This document shows positions 9,607-18,010 of a DNA stretch of 64,000 nt, in pieces. Numbering within the stretch: the first letter of the stretch is position 1; each line of letters starts with the position of its first letter. The position numbers and the translations under genes were made by a program. The stretch comes from Jiangella alba (GTDB lineage Bacteria > Actinomycetota > Actinomycetes > Jiangellales > Jiangellaceae): positions 2,659,501 through 2,723,500 of the forward strand of contig NZ_FNUC01000003.1 in NCBI RefSeq assembly GCF_900106035.1, in the 5' to 3' direction. The notes under the pieces were generated by a model. The model saw only the letters and a program-made list of their open reading frames with translations, had not been told where the DNA came from and searched no databases.

Positions 9607-12297
9607 TCACGGCCGTCCGGTGGAGCACTGGCCGCGGACGGGCCCGGTGACGTCGTTCGGCTCGTCCAGCACCGGCGCGGGGTCGTTGCCCGAGCAGGAC
9701 AGCCCGCCCGCGACGCGGTTCCCGGCGAACCGGACGCCGCCGGTGTTGCCGGCCAGCGAGACCGCGCCGGACACCACGGAGTCGCGGATCGACACCGCGC
9801 CGGTGCTGCCGGTCACCGTGACCGCCCCGGACACCGTCGCGCCCGACAGCACCACGCCGCCGGCGCGGTCGGCGCGCAGCGGGCCGGACACCGCCGAGTC
9901 GGTGACGCTCAGCATGGCGCCCGGGCTCACCGTCACCGGTCCCGACACCGTCGCCCCGGTCAGGCAGGTGGTGCCGGACCGGACCGCGAGCGCGCCGGAC
10001 CGCGGCCCGTCGACGGTGACATCGCACAGCGGCGCCGCGGCCTGGAACGACGCCGAGAGCACGCCCCGGGTGGAGAGCCGGCGGCCCTCGAGGGTCAGTT
10101 CACCCGCGCGGTCCAGCGGGACGGTGAACGTCAGGCTCGCCGTGCCGGTGTCGTCGGCGCGGACGGTGCCCAACTGCCGGGCGTCCGGGCGCAGCCACAC
10201 CTCCAGCTGCTCGCCCGGCCCGAGCCCGGTGAAGGTGACGGTCTGCGGCCGGCCCGCGGGCACCGACCCGGCCGTCACGGCCGCCGTGGCCGCCGGGCGG
10301 GCGCTCGGGGTGTACTCCCAGTACTTCAGGTCGCGGGCGATGAACGCGTTGCCGTTGTTGTGCAGGAACCCGTAGGAGGCCGGCTGGAACACCCGGGCGC
10401 GGTCCAGCGTCACCGGGTCGATGGTGAACATCTTCGCCTGCGAGACGACGTACAGCTCGTCGACGTACGGGTCGTACCAGAGCCGCGAGCCGACGTGTGC
10501 GTACGCGATGGTGTCCCACGGGTACGGCTCGTAGGTGCGGCGCGCCTCGACCTCCTGGGTCTCGACGTCCATGCGGAAGACGGTCACCGGCGTCTGGCTC
10601 CACAGCTTGCCGTTCTCGTCGAACGCGAGCTCGCCGATGGCGCCCTCGCCGGGGATCGGCGCGACCTCCCAGAGCAAGCGCTGCTGCTCGATGTCGTAGG
10701 CGAAGACCACGGCGTCCTTCTCGGTGGGCCGTGGCCCGCCGACGCCGCCGTAGACCGACGTCGCGCCGTACAGGACGCCGTCGCGGTAGGTCAGCGCGAC
10801 GACGCTGTGGCCCGGCACGACGTCGGTGAACCAGGACTCGCCGGTCCGGGTGTTCAGCAGCGTCAGGCCGCCGCCGGGCGAGCCGTTCCTCGCCACCGTG
10901 CCGATGGCGAGGTAGTCGCCGGCCGAGGCCAGCGCGAACGGCCGGGACTGGCCGTGGTCCTCGTACAGCCGCAGCACCGGCTTCGGGTTGACGCCCGGTT
11001 CGGCCGGCTGGTCCGGGTCGTAGCGGAGGATCTCGCCCCACGGGTAGGTGCCGACGTAGAGGGCGCCGTCGTGGGTGACCATGCCCTCGGCCTGGCTGAT
11101 CTCGGTGGCGAACTGCTCCTTCGCGCCGGTCTCCGGGTCGTAGGCGGCCATGCCGCCGGCCAGGAAGGTGCCGACGTAGAGCCGGCCGTCCGGCCCCTCG
11201 GCGATGGAGCGGACCGGGCCCGGCGCCGCGACGGCGTCCGCCGTGCGCTGCTCCGACCGGCCGGTCTGCGGCGAGTAGACGAAGTAGCGCCCCACGTGGT
11301 TCACGCCGACGAGGGTGTCGCCGGGCCAGTCCGGGTCGCCGAGGTCCAGGAAGTCGAAGCCGCGGACGTCACCGACGCCGGTCAGCGAGGTGGCCGTGAA
11401 GGTCCGGTCGACGAGGTCGTAGCTGTGCAGCGTCTGGTCGCGGACGAAGTAGACGGTGCGCCCGTCCGCCGCCACCGGTGACACGCTCAGCCCGTAGACG
11501 TCCGGGATCTCCTGCACCCACGCGCCGGCGTCGAGGTCGTAGACGTGCAGCGGCGCGGGCGAGCCGGACAGGCTGAACCGGGCGAACAGCAGCCGCCCGC
11601 GCACGTCGAGGTCGTACACCCCGGCCGCCGGGTCGGCGCCGGCCGGCAGCCCCAGGTCGCGCCGCTCACCCGAGACCGCGTCGATCTCGACGACGCTGGT
11701 GGCGGCGTGCGTGCCGGCGTACACCTTGCCCTGGGAGGCGGCGATGCCGCGCACGATCAGCGGGTCGGCGTCCGGCGCGAGCGAGCCGAGGTTCGTCGTC
11801 GCGCCGGTGGCCGGGTCGTGCCGGAACACGTTCGCCCGCGACTGGCCGGTGCCGCCGTAGACGACGCCGTTCTCGTCGTGCGTGACGGACCAGACGAACG
11901 TCTCCCCCGGCACCGCCACGCCGAGGTTCTCGACCGCCGTGGCGCCCGGCCGCCACCGGTAGACCCGGCCCTCGCCGTAGGTGCCGACGTAGACGTCGCC
12001 GTTCGGGGTGACGTCGACCGCCCACGAGCCGGACGACCCGGGCAGCGGGAACTCGTGCACCCGGCTGCCGTCGCGGGCGTCGACCACGCTGAGCACCGCC
12101 GGGCTGCCCGACGACACCAGGTACAGCCACGGCTCGCCGTTCGGTCCCGTCCCGGCGGCGGACCCGGGCGCGGTGACGGCGTTCAGCGGCATCGCGCCGA
12201 TGTCCTTGAAGGACGGGTACTCGGCGGCGTCGGCCGTCACGGCCAGGGTCGACGCCGTGACCAGCACGGCGCTCAGCCAGGTGAACAGTCGTCGCAT
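9607..12297 (-). CDS. Secreted beta-propeller protein A with beta-helix tail
   Basis: This 896-aa protein begins with a Sec signal peptide (residues 1-25). It continues with about 650 residues of four-stranded beta repeats whose blades carry VYVGTYGEG, VYGGTGQS and FRHDPATG motifs. An Ig-like segment follows (about 670-760). The last 130 residues are short beta-coils (VSGPVTVSPGAMLSVTDS) with four Cys, likely two disulfides. There are no CxxCH haem motifs and no recognised catalytic set. It is the longest of six paralogues here. Its ATG overlaps the stop of propeller B by one base (TGATG), so the pair is translationally coupled. Family function is unknown to me; extracellular ligand binding or lyase activity are the alternatives. 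Confidence 0.8.
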   Translation of the reverse strand: MRRLFTWLSAVLVTASTLAVTADAAEYPSFKDIGAMPLNAVTAPGSAAGTGPNGEPWLYLVSSGSPAVLSVVDARDGSRVHEFPLPGSSGSWAVDVTPNGDVYVGTYGEGRVYRWRPGATAVENLGVAVPGETFVWSVTHDENGVVYGGTGQSRANVFRHDPATGATTNLGSLAPDADPLIVRGIAASQGKVYAGTHAATSVVEIDAVSGERRDLGLPAGADPAAGVYDLDVRGRLLFARFSLSGSPAPLHVYDLDAGAWVQEIPDVYGLSVSPVAADGRTVYFVRDQTLHSYDLVDRTFTATSLTGVGDVRGFDFLDLGDPDWPGDTLVGVNHVGRYFVYSPQTGRSEQRTADAVAAPGPVRSIAEGPDGRLYVGTFLAGGMAAYDPETGAKEQFATEISQAEGMVTHDGALYVGTYPWGEILRYDPDQPAEPGVNPKPVLRLYEDHGQSRPFALASAGDYLAIGTVARNGSPGGGLTLLNTRTGESWFTDVVPGHSVVALTYRDGVLYGATSVYGGVGGPRPTEKDAVVFAYDIEQQRLLWEVAPIPGEGAIGELAFDENGKLWSQTPVTVFRMDVETQEVEARRTYEPYPWDTIAYAHVGSRLWYDPYVDELYVVSQAKMFTIDPVTLDRARVFQPASYGFLHNNGNAFIARDLKYWEYTPSARPAATAAVTAGSVPAGRPQTVTFTGLGPGEQLEVWLRPDARQLGTVRADDTGTASLTFTVPLDRAGELTLEGRRLSTRGVLSASFQAAAPLCDVTVDGPRSGALAVRSGTTCLTGATVSGPVTVSPGAMLSVTDSAVSGPLRADRAGGVVLSGATVSGAVTVTGSTGAVSIRDSVVSGAVSLAGNTGGVRFAGNRVAGGLSCSGNDPAPVLDEPNDVTGPVRGQCSTGRP

Positions 12298-14675
12298 CAG
12301 TCCTCCTGGCACTGGCCGGCCACGGGGCCGGTGACGTCGAGGTTCTGAACGACCGGCGCCGGGTCGTTGCCGAAGCAGCTGACCGGTCCGGTGACGACGG
12401 TGTCCACCAGCCAGACGGCGCCGACGCTGCCGGTCACCGAGACCGGGCCGGTCACCGTCACGCCGTCGAGGATCACGCCGCCGGCGCCGACGGCGCGCAC
12501 CGGGCCGCGCACGGCGGAGTCCTCCGCGACCAGCACCGCACCGGGGCTGACCTGCACCGGGCCGACGACGTCGGCGCCGGACAAGCAGGTGGTCCCGGCG
12601 GTGACGGTGACCGGGCCGGTGTGCGGACCGGACACGGTGACGTCGCAGGGCGGCTGCGGCCGCAGCGCGAAGTTCCACCGGTACAGCGCCGCGCCGCGGG
12701 CGTAGTAGAGGTTCCCGGCCTCGTCGGCGGCCAGCGAGCCGACGCCGGACGACGCGAGCTCGGTCGTCGCCCACGTCGACGGGTCGACCCGCCACAGGCT
12801 GCCGGAGCTCGTGACGTAGAGGTAGCCGTCGGCGCGGAAGTACAGCTGCCGGTCGTGGCCGTACATGCTGGTGCTGCGCGGGAACAGCCGCTCGGAACGG
12901 GTGACGGCACGCGTGCCGGGGTCGTAGGTGAACAGCGTCCCGTCCGAGACGCCCCACAGCACACCGTCGTCGTCGAAGGTCAGGCCGTTCACCGCGCGGC
13001 CGCCCGGCACCGGGACGATCCGGTCCAGGACGTCGCCGGTGGCGGGGTCGGCGACGAACAGCTCCGCCTCGGTGGCCACCGGGTCGATGCCGTAGCCGCC
13101 GTTGATCGACGTGCCGCCGTAGAGCAGCCCGTCGCGCTCGGCCAGCGACACCACGCTCTGGTCCGGCACCACGTTCCGGTGCGTGACGACCTCGCCGGTG
13201 GCCGGGTCCCAGAGGCTCAGCGCGCCGCCGAGCCGGCCGGACTTCGGCACGCTGCCGACCGCCAGCACGTCGCCGACCTGGACGAACGCCTGCGGGCGGT
13301 CCTGCTCGTCCGCGATCGCGACGGGCGGGCCGGGGTTGGTGCCGTTGCTCCACGGCTGGGTGGTGTCGTAGTCCAGCAGGCCGGCGCTCGGGTAGCGGCC
13401 GAACACCAGGTGGTCGCCGTACGTGCCGAACCCCTCGATCTGGCCGGAGCCGGCGAGCAGCGTCGTCGCGCCGGTGTCCGGGTCGAACCGGGCCATCCCC
13501 GGCGGGGACAGGAACGCGCCGACGTACACGCCGCCGTCCGGTCCGGAGCCGAGCGTGGTGATGGTGTTCGGCGCGCCCTGCAGGTCCGCCTCGCCGATGT
13601 ACCTGGTCTTCCTCGTCTGCGGGTTCCAGACGTAGATGCGCCCGTAGTAGTAGGTCATCACCAGCGACAGGCCCGGGAAGTCGGGGTCGGCGAGGTCGAC
13701 CCAGGCCCAGCTGCCGGGGAACGCGTTGGGTCCCCAGCCGACCGGCGCGTAGGTGTGGGTGTCGAGGTCGTAGGCGACGACGCCCTGCGACGCGATGCGG
13801 AAGTAGACGTAGCGCCCCGACGGGTCCGGCGCCGAGATGGCGCGGCCGGAGATGCCCGGGACGATGTTGACGAACTCGCCGCTGCCGGTGTCGTAGACCA
13901 GCAGGTCGTTCGACGGCTGCACCCGCAGCAGCAGGTAGTCGCGGGCCAGCGTCATGTCGTACACGACCTCGTGAGTGGCGTACTGCTCCGGCAGCGCGAC
14001 CTGCGTGAACGCACCCGAGGCGCGGTCGAAGCGGGTCAGCCGGGCGCGCGGCTGGGTGCCCACCCAGACGCCGGTCTCGTCCGCCTCCAGCGTGCGGGCG
14101 TAGGTCTCGCCCGGCACGGCCTGGCCGTGGTTGACGAACTCGCCGGTGGCGGGGTCGAACGAGAACAGCTCGCCGCCCGGGTAGGTGCCGCCGTAGACGA
14201 TGCCGTCGGGCGCGGCGTCGAGCCGCCAGATCCCCTCGCCGGGGAACGGCACGCCCAGGTCCGTCACCGCGTCGTCGCCCGGTGTCCAGGAGTACAGCTG
14301 GCCCTCGGTCATGCCGAAGTAGACGGTGCCGTCGGCGGCGCTGAACGTGCTGGCCCAGCTGTTGACGCCGGCCGGAAGCCGCTCGGCGAACACCACCTCG
14401 CCGCTGCGCACGTCGGTCGCCTGGAACATGCCGGGCGTCTCCTCGTTGCCGGCGGTGACCCAGTACGCCTGCGGCCGGCCCTCGGCGTCGGCGCCCTGGG
14501 ACTGCTCCTGCGACAGCACGCGGCCCTCGATCGGGTAGCCGAGCGACTCCTCGGCTCCGGCGACGGCGGCCCGTGGCGCGGCCGGGGTGGTCCCGGCGTC
14601 GGCCACCGGGACGGTCAGCGACAGCACCAGTGCGGCGGCGACGGCCGCCAGCGACGGTCGATTCAGCCTCGTCAA
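12297..14675 (-). CDS. Secreted beta-propeller protein B with beta-helix tail
   Basis: This 792-aa paralogue of protein A has a signal peptide (about residues 1-27, ending VPVADA), propeller repeats such as VYFGMTEGQLYSW and VYGGTYPGGELFSF, and the shared second-half signature (GALSLWDPATG, then GGTSINGGYG). The C-terminal beta-coil domain starts CDVTVSGPHTG and ends VAGQC, with four Cys. I chose the TTG at 14675 because it follows GAGGAGGAG by a few bases. The in-frame ATG further upstream overlaps the operator at 14702-14713 and would give an untypical signal peptide. B and A form one transcript, and the DapA-like gene follows. Confidence 0.8.
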   Translation of the reverse strand: MTRLNRPSLAAVAAALVLSLTVPVADAGTTPAAPRAAVAGAEESLGYPIEGRVLSQEQSQGADAEGRPQAYWVTAGNEETPGMFQATDVRSGEVVFAERLPAGVNSWASTFSAADGTVYFGMTEGQLYSWTPGDDAVTDLGVPFPGEGIWRLDAAPDGIVYGGTYPGGELFSFDPATGEFVNHGQAVPGETYARTLEADETGVWVGTQPRARLTRFDRASGAFTQVALPEQYATHEVVYDMTLARDYLLLRVQPSNDLLVYDTGSGEFVNIVPGISGRAISAPDPSGRYVYFRIASQGVVAYDLDTHTYAPVGWGPNAFPGSWAWVDLADPDFPGLSLVMTYYYGRIYVWNPQTRKTRYIGEADLQGAPNTITTLGSGPDGGVYVGAFLSPPGMARFDPDTGATTLLAGSGQIEGFGTYGDHLVFGRYPSAGLLDYDTTQPWSNGTNPGPPVAIADEQDRPQAFVQVGDVLAVGSVPKSGRLGGALSLWDPATGEVVTHRNVVPDQSVVSLAERDGLLYGGTSINGGYGIDPVATEAELFVADPATGDVLDRIVPVPGGRAVNGLTFDDDGVLWGVSDGTLFTYDPGTRAVTRSERLFPRSTSMYGHDRQLYFRADGYLYVTSSGSLWRVDPSTWATTELASSGVGSLAADEAGNLYYARGAALYRWNFALRPQPPCDVTVSGPHTGPVTVTAGTTCLSGADVVGPVQVSPGAVLVAEDSAVRGPVRAVGAGGVILDGVTVTGPVSVTGSVGAVWLVDTVVTGPVSCFGNDPAPVVQNLDVTGPVAGQCQED

Positions 14676-14698
14676 GGCTCCTCCTCGCGAACGTAGCA

Positions 14699-14716
14699 TT
14701 TCGGCCTGGTCCGTTA
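14699..14716 (-). promoter_or_regulatory. Inverted-repeat operator upstream of propeller B
   Basis: CGGCCTGGTCCG (14702-14713) matches the shared consensus CGGYCTNGNCCG with A/T-rich flanks. It lies 26 nt upstream of the TTG start of propeller B and overlaps its probable promoter region; a -10-like TACGTT lies between the site and the start. Confidence 0.65.
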
Positions 14717-14765
14717 GGCGGTCATCCTGGCAGCAGCCCACGGGCGGCGGCAAGAGGGTGGGTAA

Positions 14766-14802
14766 TTTCGGTCTTGCCCGATATCGGTCGTGCCGATAGC
14801 CT
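14766..14802 (+). promoter_or_regulatory. Promoter with operators upstream of propeller C
   Basis: CGGTCTTGCCCG (14769-14780) fits the shared operator and contains a -35-like TTGCCC (14774-14779). A -10-like TAGCCT follows after 17 bp (14797-14802). Between them is TATCGGTCGTGCCGATA (14782-14798), an 11-bp-core variant palindrome, so the promoter may carry two binding sites. Repression by occlusion is the simplest reading. Confidence 0.6.
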
Positions 14803-14844
14803 CCGGGATCAGATCCCCCGTCCCGCCGTCTCGGAGGTCCCGCG

Positions 14845-17235
14845 ATGAGAGCGTTCCTGCCCGGATCGGCCGTCCTCGTGCTCGCCCTCGCCGCGGCGAC
14901 GCTGGCACCGCCCGCCGTCGCCCAGGACGAGCCCGCCGACGCGCCACCACCCGGCGAGGTCACCTCGCTCGGCACACCGCTGCAGGACGTGCTGCTGATC
15001 GGCGGCACGCTCGGCGCCGGCCCGGACGGCGCGCCGGTGCTGTGGAGCGCGTCGTCGGGTGCGCCCGCGCACCTCAACGCCGTCGACCCCGCCACCGGCG
15101 AGGCCGTGGGCCGGTACGACCTCACCGGAGCCGGCGGGTCCTGGGCGGTCGACGCCGGCGCGGACGGCTCGGTGTACGTCGGCACCTACGGCGCGGCCGG
15201 GCTCTACCGCTGGACGGCCGCGGGCGGCGTCCAGGCACTCGGCAACCCGATCCCCGGCGAGACGTTCGTCTGGGACGTCTCCGTCGCCGACGACGGCCAG
15301 GTGTACGGCGGCACGTCGCCGGGCGGGAAGCTGTTCGGCTACGACCCGGCCACCGGCGCGTTCCGCGACTACGGCCGGCTCTCCCCCGCGCACGCCTACG
15401 TGCGCAGCGTCGCCGTGCACGGCGACACCGTCTTCGCCGGCACCGAGAACCCGGCCGCCGTGTTCGCCGTCGACCGCGCGACCGGCGCCAGCACCGCGCT
15501 GCCGGTGCCCGACGGCCTGGACGTCTCGGCCGCGTGGGCGTACGACGTCGACGTCGTCGGCGACTACCTGTACGTCCGCTACGGCACCGCGTCGCCCAGT
15601 CCGCTGTACGTCTGGGACATCGCCGCCGGCCAGTGGGTCGACAGCATCGCGACGGCGCACGGGCTGGAGCCGTCGCCACCGGACGAGCAGGGCCGCGTGT
15701 ACCTGATCGTGGCCGGCGAGCTGGTCCGCTACGACCCCCGCGACGGCAGCACGGTGAGCACCGGCGTGCCGTTCACCGGCCGGGTCGCGAACACCCGGGG
15801 CATCGGCTGGGCCGAGCTGGGGCTGCCGGACTACCCCGGCCGCAGCATCGTCGGGCTGCTCTGGCGCGGCATGATGTTCCGCTACAACCCCGAGACCGGC
15901 GCGAGCTCGTTCGTGCAGACCACCATCGAGGGCGAGCCGATCGACATCACCGCGCTCAGCGAGGGCCCGGACGGGCGCGTCTACGCGGGCGGCTTCCTCA
16001 ACGGCGGCTTCGCGGCCGTCGACCCGGACTCCGGCGCCCGCGAGGAGTTCCACACCTTCTCGCAGAGCGAGGCGATGACGACGCACGCCGGCCGGCTCTA
16101 CGTCGGCGCCTACCCGGACGCCCGCGTCTACTCCTACGACCCGGCGCTGCCGTGGCACAGCCCGGAGTACTCGCCGTCGCCGGAGCCCGGCGCCGTCGAC
16201 AACCCGGCCCGGCTGTTCGACTTCAAGGCCGACCGGCAGATCCGCCCGCGCGGGCTGACGTCGGCCGGCGACTACCTCGCCGTCGGCACCATGCCCGACC
16301 TCGGTGAGCTGGGCGGCGTGTTCGCGCTGTACGACGCGGCCGGCGGCGAACTGGTGCACGCCGAGCGGAACCTGATCGAGGACGAGAGCATCGTCGCGCT
16401 GGCCTACCGCGACGGCGTCGTGTACGGCGCCACCAGCATCTACGGCGGGCAGAGCGCCACGCCGCCGACGCAGCCCGAGGCCACCGTGTTCGCGTGGTCG
16501 GTGGCCGAGCGGCGGCTGCTGTGGGAGCTGAACCCGGCGGACGGCAAGCCGACCATCGGCGCGCTGGCCTTCGACGGCGCCGGCCGGCTCTGGGGCCTGT
16601 CCGGCACCAGCCTGTTCGCCATCGACGTCGCCGCCGAGGCCGTCGTCGAGCGGGTGAGCTTCGGCTCGAGCGGCAGCAGCTCCGGCGACCTCGTGCTCAA
16701 CCCGGTCGACGGCCTGCTCTACGCCAGCCCGGCCGGCAACCGGCTGGTCCGCGTGGACCCGTCGACGCTGGCCGTCGAGACGCTGCGGACCGGGACGGCG
16801 ACGCACCTGGCCGCGCACAGCTCCGGCGACGTGTACCTCTCGTCCGGCCACGAGCTGCTGCGGTTCACGCCCCGGTGCACGACGACCGTCACCGGCACCC
16901 ACCGCGGCGAGCTGACCGCGTCGACCGGCACGCTGTGCCTGGACGACGCGACGGTGCTCGGCTCGATCAGCGTCACCGGCGGCGCCGGCCTGCGCATCGA
17001 CGGCGGCGCCGTGTCCGGGTCGGTCACCGCCGACGGCGCCTCGCCGGTGGTCATCGACGGCGCGACGGTGCGCGGCGCGGTCAGCCTGGTGAACGGGCCG
17101 GCGCCGGCCGCCGTCATCTCCGGGTCGACGATCTTCGGCTCGCTGGCCTGCTCGGGCAACGCCGAGGCGCCGACGGACGACGGCGTGCCGAACCGGATCC
17201 GTGGTGCGCGCTCCGGGCAGTGTGCGACGCTGTGA
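14845..17235 (+). CDS. Secreted beta-propeller protein C with beta-helix tail
   Basis: This 796-aa member of the propeller family is divergent from B and A. It has a Sec signal peptide ending PPAVAQ (about residue 26), blades with VYVGTYGAAGLYRW and VYGGTSPGGKLFGY, and the second-half signature GVVYGATSIYGG. The C-terminal domain of short beta-coils (about 675-796) starts CTTTVTGTHRG and ends SGQC, again with four Cys. GGAGG precedes the ATG by 7 nt. The ancestral pair A/B and protein C share the same three-part design, while D, E and F lack the beta-helix tail. The next gene, an epimerase-like protein, starts 29 bp later and is probably cotranscribed. Confidence 0.8.
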   Translation: MRAFLPGSAVLVLALAAATLAPPAVAQDEPADAPPPGEVTSLGTPLQDVLLIGGTLGAGPDGAPVLWSASSGAPAHLNAVDPATGEAVGRYDLTGAGGSWAVDAGADGSVYVGTYGAAGLYRWTAAGGVQALGNPIPGETFVWDVSVADDGQVYGGTSPGGKLFGYDPATGAFRDYGRLSPAHAYVRSVAVHGDTVFAGTENPAAVFAVDRATGASTALPVPDGLDVSAAWAYDVDVVGDYLYVRYGTASPSPLYVWDIAAGQWVDSIATAHGLEPSPPDEQGRVYLIVAGELVRYDPRDGSTVSTGVPFTGRVANTRGIGWAELGLPDYPGRSIVGLLWRGMMFRYNPETGASSFVQTTIEGEPIDITALSEGPDGRVYAGGFLNGGFAAVDPDSGAREEFHTFSQSEAMTTHAGRLYVGAYPDARVYSYDPALPWHSPEYSPSPEPGAVDNPARLFDFKADRQIRPRGLTSAGDYLAVGTMPDLGELGGVFALYDAAGGELVHAERNLIEDESIVALAYRDGVVYGATSIYGGQSATPPTQPEATVFAWSVAERRLLWELNPADGKPTIGALAFDGAGRLWGLSGTSLFAIDVAAEAVVERVSFGSSGSSSGDLVLNPVDGLLYASPAGNRLVRVDPSTLAVETLRTGTATHLAAHSSGDVYLSSGHELLRFTPRCTTTVTGTHRGELTASTGTLCLDDATVLGSISVTGGAGLRIDGGAVSGSVTADGASPVVIDGATVRGAVSLVNGPAPAAVISGSTIFGSLACSGNAEAPTDDGVPNRIRGARSGQCATL

Positions 17236-17264
17236 GCCCTGGTTCAGACGTGAGGAGCGGCGGC

Positions 17265-18005
17265 ATGCACGTCCTGGTCATCGGCGGCGCCGGCATGGTC
17301 GGCAGCAACGTGGTGCCGCACCTCGCGCAGTGGCACACCGTCCGGGTGCTCGACCCCCGGACGGTGGCCGCCGCGGGCGTCGAGTCGGTCACCGGTGACG
17401 CCCGGTCCCCCGCCGACGTCGCGGCCGCGATGGAGGGGATCGACGGCGTCGTGCACATGGCCGCCGCGGTGCCCCGGGTGGGCGGCTACGACCCCGACGC
17501 GAACCGGCTGGCGTTCGAGGTCAACGTCGCGTCGCTGCACCTGGCGATGTCGCTGGCCTCGGCCGCCGGGGCGCGCTCGTTCGTGCACGTCAGCACCATG
17601 TCGGTGTTCGGCGACTACTCCGCACGGCGCATCGACCCGGCCGCCGTGCCCGACTCCGACGAGGTCTACGGCCTGACGAAGCGGCTGGGCGAGCAGGTCG
17701 TGGCGGCGCTGTCGCCGGCGCTGGGGCTGCCGGCCTGCTCGCTGCGGCTGATCTACCCGACGCCCGACGCCGACTGGCCGCAGTGGCGCTCACCCGAGGG
17801 GCACCCGCCGCGGCCGATGTCGATGCGCGACGGCACGCCCATCCCGGCGCTGGCCGCGGCCGACCTCGCGGCAGCCGTCGACCGCGCCCTGGCCTGGACC
17901 GGCGCCTACCGCCGGTTCAGCGTCACCGCCGACGTCGCCGGCCGGTCCATCGTCCCCGACGACACCCACGAGGCGCTGGGCTGGCGCCCGGTCCGGGTGC
18001 TCTGA
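17265..18005 (+). CDS. NAD-dependent epimerase/dehydratase-like protein
   Basis: This 246-aa extended short-chain dehydrogenase has the dinucleotide motif GGAGMVGS at residues 7-14, a catalytic-type Ser/Thr stretch HVSTMSVFG and the YGLTK motif (YxxxK). It is shorter than typical sugar epimerases because the substrate-binding C-terminus is reduced. The RBS GAGGAG lies 9 nt before the ATG. It follows propeller C by 29 bp and probably belongs to its transcript, so it may act on a compound released or bound by the propeller proteins; that link is contextual. The substrate is unknown. Confidence 0.85.
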   Translation: MHVLVIGGAGMVGSNVVPHLAQWHTVRVLDPRTVAAAGVESVTGDARSPADVAAAMEGIDGVVHMAAAVPRVGGYDPDANRLAFEVNVASLHLAMSLASAAGARSFVHVSTMSVFGDYSARRIDPAAVPDSDEVYGLTKRLGEQVVAALSPALGLPACSLRLIYPTPDADWPQWRSPEGHPPRPMSMRDGTPIPALAAADLAAAVDRALAWTGAYRRFSVTADVAGRSIVPDDTHEALGWRPVRVL

Positions 18006-18010
18006 CGGCG

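Noticed and set aside
14782-14798. TATCGGTCGTGCCGATA as an additional full operator
   Set aside because: Its core is 11 bp rather than 12 bp and it overlaps the likely promoter, so I list it only as a variant site.
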